A stretch of DNA of 14,083 nucleotides, taken from NCBI GenBank assembly GCA_021286885.1, contig JAJTBM010000038.1:1-14083 (forward strand), written 5' to 3'. Positions 8,435 to 14,083 of this stretch are shown here, one piece after another. How positions within the stretch are numbered: the first letter of the stretch is position 1; each line of letters opens with the position of its first letter. A model generated the notes under the pieces. That model was given only the letters and a program-made list of their open reading frames with translations, did no database searches and had not been told where the DNA came from. The position numbers and the translations under genes were made by a program. The stretch is from Rhodocyclales bacterium. GTDB lineage: Bacteria; Pseudomonadota; Gammaproteobacteria; Burkholderiales; Rhodocyclaceae.

Positions 8435-9881
8435 GGGTACGCACCGGCACAAAAGTCTGAAAATCACCGCGCAGCACCAGCACCGTCACGCTCTGGCCGG
8501 CCGGCAGGCTGGTCACAATCTTGTTGAAATGCTCGGCGTTGCGGATGTCCGTCCGCAGCCCCCGGCTCACCAGGGCCAGGATCGCATCGCCAGGCACGAT
8601 CTCGGAAGCCCGGGCGGCGGCGCTGCGCAGGGCACTCACCACCACGCCACCATTGCCCATGCGGGGATTGCGGCGAGCCTCGGCGCCCGGGTCTTTGACC
8701 ACGATACCGAGCTTGTTGGGGGAGCTTTCCTGGGGCGGCGTGCGGGCGGCCAGCTTGAGGCTCTTGTCTTCGGGCAATTCGGCCACATCCACGGAGAGAT
8801 CCCGGGCTGCGCCCTTGCGCCACACCTGGACCGGCGCCTTGCTACCCGGGCGAGTTCCGCCCACCAGACGCGGCAGATCGCTGGAAACCTGCACCGGCTT
8901 GTTGTCAAAGCGCAGGATGATATCGCCCTGCTCGATGCCGGCCTTGTCGGCCGGACTGCCCTTCTCCACCGAACTCACCAGGGCACCCACGGCCCGGTTG
9001 AGGTTGAAACCATCGGCCAGATCCTTGGACACCTCCTGGATCACCACGCCGATGCGCCCGCGCTGGACCCGGCCTGCGCTGCGCAGCTGGTTTTGTACCT
9101 CCAGCGCCAGATCAATGGGAATCGAGAAGGACAAACCCATGAAACCGCCGGTACGGCTGTAAATCTGGGAGTTGATGCCGACCACCTCGCCCTTCATGTT
9201 GAACAAGGGGCCGCCCGAGTTGCCGGGGTTGATAGCCACGTCGGTCTGGATGAAAGGCACCAGGTTTTCCTGGGGCAGGGAACGCCCCTTGGCGCTGACG
9301 ATGCCCGCCGTCACCGAATTTTCGAAGCCGAAGGGCGAGCCAATCGCGATCACCCAATCCCCCGGGCGCAGCTTGGAAGGATCACCCACCGTGATCTTGG
9401 GCAGGCCGCTCGCGTCGATCTTGAGCAGGGCCACGTCGGTGCGGGCGTCGGCTCCCACCAGCCGGGCACGCAGCTCGCGCTTGTCAGTGAGCTTGACGAT
9501 GATCTCGTCGGCCCCATCCACCACATGGGCGTTGGTCAGCACATAGCCATCGGCAGAAATGATGAAGCCTGACCCCAGGGAACGGCTATCCGGCTCGTTG
9601 CGGGGTTCGGCGCGGGGGGTGTTGCCCTGGGGCGCACGGGGCACGAAGCGGCGCAGGAAATCCGGCAGCCCCTCTTCGTCCTCTAAGCCCGGAAAGCTGC
9701 GTCCGTTACGCAAGGCCTGGGTGGTACTGATGTTCACCACGGCCGCCCCCTGGCGCTCGGCCAGGTCGGCAAAATCGGGGAGCTCCCGGGCATGGGCCAG
9801 GCAGGTCAGCATCCAGAGGATGAGGAAGCCCAGCAGCTGACGGCCATGGCGCAAAGACCGCAAAGACACGGGTGTGTTCAT
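8424..9881 (-). CDS. mucD: Periplasmic serine protease MucD (DegP/HtrA family)
   Basis: MucD degrades misfolded envelope proteins and in Pseudomonas dampens AlgU signalling. From the ATG at 9881 it is 485 residues. The signal peptide (about 1-32) has a hydrophobic core LLGFLILWMLTCLAHA, with likely cleavage after AHA. The protease domain has the triad His119 (TNAHVV), Asp149 (RTDVALLKI) and Ser222 (GNSGGP). Two PDZ domains follow, the first around RGRIGVVIQEV with GSPADKAGIEQGDIILRF, and a second, more divergent one near the C-terminus (NGGVVVSAL, VPGDAIL). The ATG overlaps the rseC stop (ATGA), with GGGAG about 9 bases upstream. A TTG three codons earlier gives the longer frame and is unlikely. 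Its position after rseC matches the Pseudomonas algU-mucABCD operon. Confidence 0.95.
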   Translation of the reverse strand: MNTPVSLRSLRHGRQLLGFLILWMLTCLAHARELPDFADLAERQGAAVVNISTTQALRNGRSFPGLEDEEGLPDFLRRFVPRAPQGNTPRAEPRNEPDSRSLGSGFIISADGYVLTNAHVVDGADEIIVKLTDKRELRARLVGADARTDVALLKIDASGLPKITVGDPSKLRPGDWVIAIGSPFGFENSVTAGIVSAKGRSLPQENLVPFIQTDVAINPGNSGGPLFNMKGEVVGINSQIYSRTGGFMGLSFSIPIDLALEVQNQLRSAGRVQRGRIGVVIQEVSKDLADGFNLNRAVGALVSSVEKGSPADKAGIEQGDIILRFDNKPVQVSSDLPRLVGGTRPGSKAPVQVWRKGAARDLSVDVAELPEDKSLKLAARTPPQESSPNKLGIVVKDPGAEARRNPRMGNGGVVVSALRSAAARASEIVPGDAILALVSRGLRTDIRNAEHFNKIVTSLPAGQSVTVLVLRGDFQTFVPVRTLER

Positions 9882-10324
9882 GAATGGCAACTCCCACCCG
9901 GGCGGGCCAGATGCAGCACCTGGGCATCTGCCCGAAAATCCTGGGCATGCCGGCGCCCGTAAGCAATGGCGAGCAGCAGGCCGAACACCACTCCCAAACC
10001 CGCTCCCAGATCGGCAAACCCCTGGGGCGCCAGGGCGGTTCCTGCCGCCGCCCCCAGCAGCAGCCCGAGCACTGGACGGCCATAGGCCAGCATGGCGGCC
10101 CGCAGGGGCAAGCCTTCTTCGGTGAGCACATCCACCGGATCGCCGGGGTGGGCGTTGATGCTGTTGAGCACCCGCACTTCCTGGGCCTCGGCGGCCAGCG
10201 GACGGGCGATATTCACCCCACCGCAGCCGCCAGGCTCATGACAACGCCCGCAGCCCTGGGGCACCGAGACATCCACCCAGGCGTACTGACCTTCCAGCCG
10301 CCGCACCACCCCCTTCGCCTGCAT
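9878..10324 (-). CDS. rseC: Sigma-E regulatory membrane protein RseC/MucC
   Basis: RseC/MucC is an inner-membrane protein of the sigma-E operon. In enterobacteria it is also linked to reduction of SoxR, and its exact biochemical role is unsettled. From the ATG at 10324 it has 148 residues. A soluble N-terminal part carries the family Cys cluster VPQGCGRCHEPGGCGG (Cys25, Cys28, Cys34), a possible metal or Fe-S site. Two membrane segments follow at about 74-98 and 104-122, then a short tail. The start overlaps the rseB stop by one base (TGATG), and the stop overlaps the mucD ATG by 4 bp. The frame stays open a further 116 codons upstream inside rseB, but that part is a shadow of rseB. Confidence 0.92.
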   Translation of the reverse strand: MQAKGVVRRLEGQYAWVDVSVPQGCGRCHEPGGCGGVNIARPLAAEAQEVRVLNSINAHPGDPVDVLTEEGLPLRAAMLAYGRPVLGLLLGAAAGTALAPQGFADLGAGLGVVFGLLLAIAYGRRHAQDFRADAQVLHLARPGGSCHS

Positions 10325-11295
10325 CACCGCTTGCGCATCTCCACGCCATCTGCAATTCGCACCAGAGCCTGGGGCGGAACCTCGCCCAACACCGTCACCT
10401 GATGCTCCGCCACCGTACGGCGGAAGATATTGATCGCCCCGGAACTGCTCATCCCGCTCTGGGCATTGTGCTTGCCGGGCAAGGCCGGCTCGATGAACAC
10501 CGAGATGGCGGCCAGCCCGTCGGAAAACACCACATGATAGGCCTCGCCCCGCTCCTTGCGGGCCTGGCGCGCCACCGATACCACCTGGCGGAAGCCCGGG
10601 ATGGTGTTGCGGAACACCCAGCCGGTGTCCTCCATCTTGACGTCGATCCCCCGGGCATTGACCACCTTCCAATCGGGCGTGCGCTCAAAGCGGGGCTTGA
10701 CCTTGTCCTTTTCGAACGGGGTTCCGATGCGCACCTCGGTAAAGGCGAACTGCTCGATGCTCTCGCCCTTTTCGTTCACCAACCGAGCCTTGAGCAGCAG
10801 GCCGCTCGTGGTGTCGGCCCAAAACTGATGGCCGTAGCGCATCTCGTCCTTGGGTTCGAGGATGATCTGCTGGCTCTCCATCCCGGCCACCCGCACCACG
10901 TCACCCTTGCGGATGCGGTAATGCTCGGCCAGGGCCGAGGGTGAAGCCGGCAAACGGGCCGGAAAACTGCGCCGGGCGCCGGACTGGTCGACAATCAGCA
11001 GCTTCTGGTCGGGCAGAAAGCACTGGACCTCTTCGTTGCTGCGCACAACCTCCCGGGGGCTTCCATCGAGCGCTTCCATTTTCTCGAACTCGCCACCGCC
11101 CCCATCAACCATATGGACGATGCGCGAGTTTTCGACGTTTTTACCGCTCTGGTAGGTGAAGGCGCCCGCGTAGTTCAGCTTGTGGGCCGCACTGGAGATG
11201 CGCGCCAGCCAGGTGATGGGATCTGCCGGCATGTCGGCGTGGGCAGAGCCGCAGATGGCCGCCAGGGCGGCCAGATGACAAACCCAACGTTTCAT
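10324..11295 (-). CDS. rseB: Periplasmic sigma-E regulator RseB/MucB
   Basis: RseB binds the periplasmic part of the anti-sigma factor RseA, shields it from proteolysis, and releases it when it senses off-pathway lipopolysaccharide or lipid-like ligands. The 323-residue protein has a signal peptide (MKRWVCHLAALAAICGSAHA, cleavage near 20/21). A LolA/LppX-like N-terminal domain follows with the family pattern NYAGAFTYQSG, SRIVHMVDGGG and EKMEALDGSPREVVR. The C-terminal domain carries GWVFRNTIPGFRQV and HVVFSDGLAAISVFIE. The ATG overlaps the rseA stop by 4 bp (ATGA), and the gene ends at the rseC ATG. Both overlaps indicate coupled translation and therefore fixed ratios with RseA. Confidence 0.95.
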   Translation of the reverse strand: MKRWVCHLAALAAICGSAHADMPADPITWLARISSAAHKLNYAGAFTYQSGKNVENSRIVHMVDGGGGEFEKMEALDGSPREVVRSNEEVQCFLPDQKLLIVDQSGARRSFPARLPASPSALAEHYRIRKGDVVRVAGMESQQIILEPKDEMRYGHQFWADTTSGLLLKARLVNEKGESIEQFAFTEVRIGTPFEKDKVKPRFERTPDWKVVNARGIDVKMEDTGWVFRNTIPGFRQVVSVARQARKERGEAYHVVFSDGLAAISVFIEPALPGKHNAQSGMSSSGAINIFRRTVAEHQVTVLGEVPPQALVRIADGVEMRKR

Positions 11296-11864
11296 CGCTG
11301 ACCAGCAACCCGTACGTCAGCCACGGTGCGCACATACTGAGCCACCCCCGGCATGGCCGCAGACGGCGCCATGGCTTGATGGGCGAACAGGTATTCCCGC
11401 TCGGAGGTTTCTGCCGCGCTCGCCGAGGCGAGGGTCAGGTTGCGCGCCTGGGACGCGAGCGGCGCCTGCACCTGACGGGCCGCCATCTGCTGAGCGCTGT
11501 CACGCCCCTGCTGATTGAAGGCCATGGCCGCCCATCCCACCACAGCCACGCCCATCACCGAGGCGGCCACCGGCATCAGGTGCCGGAACCAGCCCGTCCC
11601 CTGCCCCACCGCTACGCTCTCCTGCCCCTGACGTTCCCGGGCATGTACTGGCGCAAGAATGACCGGTTCATCATCAAGGCGCGCCATGAGGCTGGCGGTA
11701 AAGTCAGTGGACAATTGGGGTTCATCACGCAACGCATCGCCAATCAGGCAATAGCAGTCCCACTCCTGCCGCAGGGCCCCGTCACGCTTGAGCGTATCGA
11801 GCATGCGGGTGGCGGCCAGGTCATCCAGGGCGCCATCAAGCAGGGCCGAAACTTTCTCGTTCAT
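11292..11864 (-). CDS. rseA: Anti-sigma-E factor RseA/MucA
   Basis: RseA holds RpoE at the inner membrane and is destroyed by regulated intramembrane proteolysis on envelope stress. From the ATG at 11864 the protein has 190 residues. The N-terminal cytosolic anti-sigma domain (about 1-65) reads MNEKVSALLDGALDD, with the family features EWDCYCLIGDALR and FTASLMARLDDEP. A single membrane helix spans about 96-116 (LMPVAASVMGVAVVGWAAMAF). A periplasmic region of about 74 residues ends in YLFAHQAMAPSAAMPGVAQ and a YVRTVADVR stretch. The start follows the rpoE stop by 5 bp, with AGGTGG as ribosome-binding site. The longer open frame (to 11972) is a shadow of the rpoE 3' end. The site-1 and site-2 proteases DegS and RseP are not in this window. 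Confidence 0.93.
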   Translation of the reverse strand: MNEKVSALLDGALDDLAATRMLDTLKRDGALRQEWDCYCLIGDALRDEPQLSTDFTASLMARLDDEPVILAPVHARERQGQESVAVGQGTGWFRHLMPVAASVMGVAVVGWAAMAFNQQGRDSAQQMAARQVQAPLASQARNLTLASASAAETSEREYLFAHQAMAPSAAMPGVAQYVRTVADVRVAGQR

Positions 11865-11869
11865 CGTCT

Positions 11870-12469
11870 TTACCACCTTTTGTTCGGAGCCGTATCGAGC
11901 AACGGCTTGAGCTTTTCTGAAATAGCTTCCCGAGCTCGGAAGATGCGCGAACGCACCGTACCAATCGGGCACTCCATGATTGTGGCGATCTCGTCGTAAC
12001 TCAGGCCTTCGATTTCCCGCAGCACGATGGCGGTCCGCAATTCGTCGGGCAATGCATCCATCGCCCGATTGACCGTGTCGCCAATCTGTTTGGTCATGAG
12101 CAAACGCTCAGGTGTGTTGATGTCGCGGAGTTGATCCCCCTCTTCGAAGGTTTCGGCCTCTTCGGAATCGAATTCGGTGGTTGTGGGGGCGCGGCGCCCC
12201 TGGGAAACCAGGTAATTCTTGGCAGTATTGATCCCGATGCGGTACAGCCAGGTGTAAAAGGCACTGTCACCCCGGAAACTGGGCAAGGCACGGTAGGCCT
12301 TGATGAAGGTTTCCTGGGCCACATCTTCCACTTCGGCAGGGTCACGGATCAGTCTCGACAACAGGCGAGCAAGCTTGCGCTGGTATTTGGATACCAGCAG
12401 GCCGAAAGCCTGCTTGTCTCCGCGCTGGACACGCTCGACCAGGAGCTGGTCAATTTCGCGATCGCTCAT
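11870..12469 (-). CDS. rpoE: RNA polymerase sigma factor RpoE (ECF, AlgU type)
   Basis: RpoE is the extracytoplasmic stress sigma factor that directs RNA polymerase to envelope-repair genes and to its own operon. From the ATG at 12469 it is 199 residues. Region 2 is RGDKQAFGLLVSKYQRKLAR with EDVAQETFIKAYRALPSFRG and DSAFYTWLYRIGINTAKNYL (about 16-88). Region 4 is DALPDELRTAIVLREIEGLS with YDEIATIMECPIGTVRSR (about 138-175). The start MSDREIDQLLVERVQ aligns with known RpoE N-termini. An ATG 8 codons upstream (12493) is also possible, and neither start has a clear Shine-Dalgarno sequence. It is the first gene of a tightly packed operon with rseA, rseB, rseC and mucD, preceded by a sigma-E-like promoter and a leader hairpin. 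Confidence 0.96.
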   Translation of the reverse strand: MSDREIDQLLVERVQRGDKQAFGLLVSKYQRKLARLLSRLIRDPAEVEDVAQETFIKAYRALPSFRGDSAFYTWLYRIGINTAKNYLVSQGRRAPTTTEFDSEEAETFEEGDQLRDINTPERLLMTKQIGDTVNRAMDALPDELRTAIVLREIEGLSYDEIATIMECPIGTVRSRIFRAREAISEKLKPLLDTAPNKRW

Positions 12470-12498
12470 GTTGGGGGCTGTGCTATCTCTCATGGTTG

Positions 12499-12517
12499 TG
12501 TGACCCGGTCGGTCACA
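12499..12517 (-). promoter_or_regulatory. Inverted repeat / hairpin in the rpoE leader
   Basis: TGTGACC, a 5-base spacer and GGTCACA form perfect 7-bp arms. In the rpoE mRNA this would be a 7-bp stem with a GACCG loop, about 30 bases upstream of the chosen ATG and 5 bases upstream of the alternative ATG at 12493. It can be read as an RNA structure affecting rpoE translation or as a DNA operator. It is not a CRP site, since the spacing between TGTGA and TCACA is 9 rather than 6. The repeat is directly visible; its function is inferred. Confidence 0.5.
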
Positions 12518-12564
12518 GCGTGCGGAGTATACCCCGACCGAGCCAGCACCCGCCAAAGTACCCA

Positions 12565-12591
12565 CTAGACTCGGACAAAAACAGATAGTTC
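12565..12591 (-). promoter_or_regulatory. Sigma-E/AlgU-type promoter of the rpoE operon (predicted)
   Basis: On the minus strand GAACTA (12591-12586), 16 bases and TCTAG (12569-12565) closely match the sigma-E/AlgU consensus (GAACTT, 16-17 bases, TCTRA). Transcription would begin around 12558-12560, leaving a leader of about 90 bases before the rpoE ATG at 12469. Positive autoregulation of rpoE operons from such a promoter is well established in E. coli and Pseudomonas. A weaker sigma-70-like candidate is also present downstream: TATACT at 12531-12526 with TTGGCG at 12556-12551, but at a 19-base spacing. Confidence 0.65.
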
Positions 12592-12618
12592 ATTCATCAA
12601 GCAGGGTTTTTCCGGGAC

Positions 12619-12636
12619 TTCTGAGCCAGATCAGAA
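12619..12636. promoter_or_regulatory. Perfect 6+6 palindrome between the divergent rpoE and nadB promoters
   Basis: TTCTGA, six bases and TCAGAA form a perfect dyad. It lies roughly midway between the rpoE promoter (12565-12591) and the nadB -10 (12694-12699), upstream of both. CCGGG copies flank it in direct orientation (12612-12616 and 12640-12644). Dyads with 6-base spacing are typical of dimeric regulator operators, but I do not recognise this one, and it does not match the enterobacterial NadR box. A chance palindrome of this size is possible. Confidence 0.35.
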
Positions 12637-12670
12637 CTGCCGGGTTTTGAAGCGTGCAACCCCTGTCAAG

Positions 12671-12699
12671 GAATACAGCATCGCCCCCCGTGCTATAGT
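12671..12699 (+). promoter_or_regulatory. Candidate extended -10 promoter for nadB
   Basis: TGCTATAGT at 12691-12699 contains an extended -10 element (TGn followed by TATAGT). The -35 at 17-base spacing (GAATAC, 12671-12676) is poor, which is usual for extended -10 promoters. Transcription would start near 12706, about 30 bases before the nadB GTG at 12736. No other good sigma-70 match is visible in the 266-bp divergent region for the plus strand. Confidence 0.5.
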
Positions 12700-12735
12700 C
12701 CGCCCTTCGATCTATCGCCCACCACGGTTCCCCAA

Positions 12736-14083
12736 GTGATTGCGTTCGATGTCCTTATTCTAGGTAGCGGGCTGGCCGGTCAGTCCCTGGCCCTGCGTCT
12801 GGCAGACAAACTCAAGGTCGCACTCGTGACCAAGCGCACGCTGGAAGACAGCGCCAGCGCCTGGGCCCAGGGCGGTATCGCAGCTGTACTGGACCCAGTG
12901 GACAGCACCGAATCCCACATCCAGGACACCCACGTGGCCGGTGCCGGCTTGTGCGATGCCGAAGCCACCCGCTTCGTGGTCGAGAACGGTCCCCGCGCCA
13001 TCGATTGGCTGATCGAACATGGCGTCCCCTTCACCCCAGACAGCCAATCCAGCATCGGCTACCACCTCACCCGGGAAGGCGGCCACGCCCACCGGCGCGT
13101 GATCCACGTGGCCGACGCCACCGGCGCCGCCGTACAGGCCACCCTCACCGAGCAGGTGCGCCAGCATCCGAACATCAGCATTTTTGAACAGCACATCGCG
13201 GTGGATCTCATCACCGGCGACAAGCTGGGCCGCCCGGGCGAAGGCTGCCTGGGCGCCTACGTGCTTGACATCGCCAAGGATCAGGTGCTCACCTTCGCCG
13301 CCCGCCACACGGCCCTGTGCACCGGCGGCGCGGGCAAGGTCTATCTCTACACCACCAACCCGGATACCGCCACCGGCGACGGGATTGCGATGGCCTGGCG
13401 GGCGGGCTGCCGGGTGCGCAACATGGAGTTCATCCAGTTCCACCCCACCTGCCTTTACCACCCCCAGGCCAAATCCTTCCTGATCTCCGAAGCTGTACGC
13501 GGCGAAGGCGGGCTCCTGCGGCGCCCGGATGGCAGCCGCTTCATGCCCGAGCACGACCCCCGGGAAGAACTCGCCCCCCGCGACGTGGTGGCCCGGGCCA
13601 TCGACTTCGAGATGAAAAAGCACGGTCTGGATTGCGTGTTCCTCGACATCAGCCACAAACCGGCGGCCTTCCTGGAAGAACACTTCCCCAACATCCTGGC
13701 CCGCTGCCAGGAACTGGGCATCGACATCACCCGCCAGCCGATTCCGGTGGTGCCCGCCGCCCACTATTCCTGCGGCGGCATTGTAGTGGATCTGCACGCC
13801 CGCACCGATGTGGCCGGGCTCTACGCGATTGGCGAAAGCTCCGGCACCGGCCTGCACGGCGCCAATCGGCTGGCCAGCAACTCTTTGCTGGAATGTCTGG
13901 TGTACAGCGAGTCCGCTGCTGCCGACATCCTGGCCCATCCGCGCCCCCTGCCCAGCGGCCTGCCCTCCTGGGACGAAAGCCGGGTGACCGACTCCGACGA
14001 AGCCGTGGTGATCTCCCACAACTGGGACGAGCTGCGCCGCTTCATGTGGGACTACGTGGGCATCGTGCGCACCACCAAGCGGC
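12736..14083 (+). CDS. nadB: L-aspartate oxidase NadB (3' end beyond the window)
   Basis: NadB is the FAD enzyme that oxidises L-aspartate to iminoaspartate, the first step of de novo NAD synthesis, handing product to NadA. The window holds 449 codons of a protein usually about 530 residues; the frame is open to the edge. The FAD-binding motif GSGLAG is at 10-15. Conserved blocks are [13 protein letters not shown] (41-53), [19 protein letters not shown] (112-130), [34 protein letters not shown] and [16 protein letters not shown], as in NadB and fumarate reductase flavoproteins. The start must be the GTG at 12736, since no other start precedes the Rossmann motif; it has no clear Shine-Dalgarno sequence. 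Its divergence from rpoE is conserved in E. coli and Pseudomonas. Confidence 0.97.
   Translation, partial: MIAFDVLILGSGLAGQSLALRLADKLKVALVTKRTLEDSASAWAQGGIAAVLDPVDSTESHIQDTHVAGAGLCDAEATRFVVENGPRAIDWLIEHGVPFTPDSQSSIGYHLTREGGHAHRRVIHVADATGAAVQATLTEQVRQHPNISIFEQHIAVDLITGDKLGRPGEGCLGAYVLDIAKDQVLTFAARHTALCTGGAGKVYLYTTNPDTATGDGIAMAWRAGCRVRNMEFIQFHPTCLYHPQAKSFLISEAVRGEGGLLRRPDGSRFMPEHDPREELAPRDVVARAIDFEMKKHGLDCVFLDISHKPAAFLEEHFPNILARCQELGIDITRQPIPVVPAAHYSCGGIVVDLHARTDVAGLYAIGESSGTGLHGANRLASNSLLECLVYSESAAADILAHPRPLPSGLPSWDESRVTDSDEAVVISHNWDELRRFMWDYVGIVRTTKR

Noticed and set aside
10325..10672. An N-terminal extension of rseC by 116 codons.
   Set aside because: It is a frame-shifted reading of rseB. 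The ATG at 10324 in the TGATG junction starts the typical RseC sequence.
12499..12517. A CRP-like site from TGTGA and TCACA half-sites.
   Set aside because: The half-sites are 9 bases apart rather than 6, so the geometry does not fit a CRP dimer. It is kept only as a generic dyad or hairpin.
12760..14019. A 419-codon open frame on the minus strand opposite nadB.
   Set aside because: It has the same His/Gly/Ala/Val-rich shadow composition. The plus strand encodes a clear NadB with all conserved blocks.

Overview
The window is a compact, GC-rich stretch of bacterial chromosome with strong third-position G/C bias. It carries ordinary core genes only. Gene content and order (nadB divergent from rpoE-rseA-rseB-rseC-mucD, then lepA-lepB-DUF4845-rnc-era-recO-pdxJ-acpS-nagZ-uvrC) suggest a betaproteobacterium, most plausibly of the Rhodocyclales type (Azospira/Dechloromonas/Azoarcus relatives). 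That placement is inferred from synteny and protein character, not from a database search. I see no insertion sequence, prophage, CRISPR array, tRNA or rRNA. I also see no gene cluster that looks like an undescribed defence, conflict or biosynthetic system.

Layout from right to left on the minus strand. At 12736-14083, on the plus strand, lies the 5' part of nadB (L-aspartate oxidase), cut by the window edge. The 266-bp divergent region 12470-12735 is the longest stretch without a gene. It holds a sigma-E-type promoter reading into rpoE, a leader hairpin, a perfect 6+6 palindrome and an extended -10 promoter candidate for nadB. The envelope-stress operon follows: rpoE (sigma factor), rseA (membrane anti-sigma), rseB (periplasmic anti-sigma partner), rseC (membrane Cys protein), mucD (periplasmic HtrA protease) and a small glutaredoxin-like gene. 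These genes overlap or abut by a few bases, so translation is probably coupled. A hairpin plus T-run at 8126-8150 looks like an intrinsic terminator and ends exactly at the lepA start.

The second block is lepA (EF4), lepB (signal peptidase I), a DUF4845 small membrane protein, rnc (RNase III), era (GTPase), recO, pdxJ, acpS, nagZ and the N-terminal part of uvrC. It mixes translation and ribosome maturation, secretion, DNA repair, vitamin B6 and ACP cofactor supply, and murein recycling. This is the well-known conserved arrangement around lepB-rnc-era. Within it recO/pdxJ and pdxJ/acpS overlap by 4 bp using TTG and GTG start codons, and rnc/era overlap by 1 bp.

The most noteworthy points are small. 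They are the terminator-like structure touching the lepA start, a UNCG-tetraloop hairpin next to the lepB ribosome-binding site, the divergent regulatory region, the pilin-like N-terminus of the DUF4845 protein, and a thiol-fold gene at the end of the sigma-E operon. Several very long antisense reading frames (up to 683 codons opposite lepA) are explained by codon bias and were rejected.
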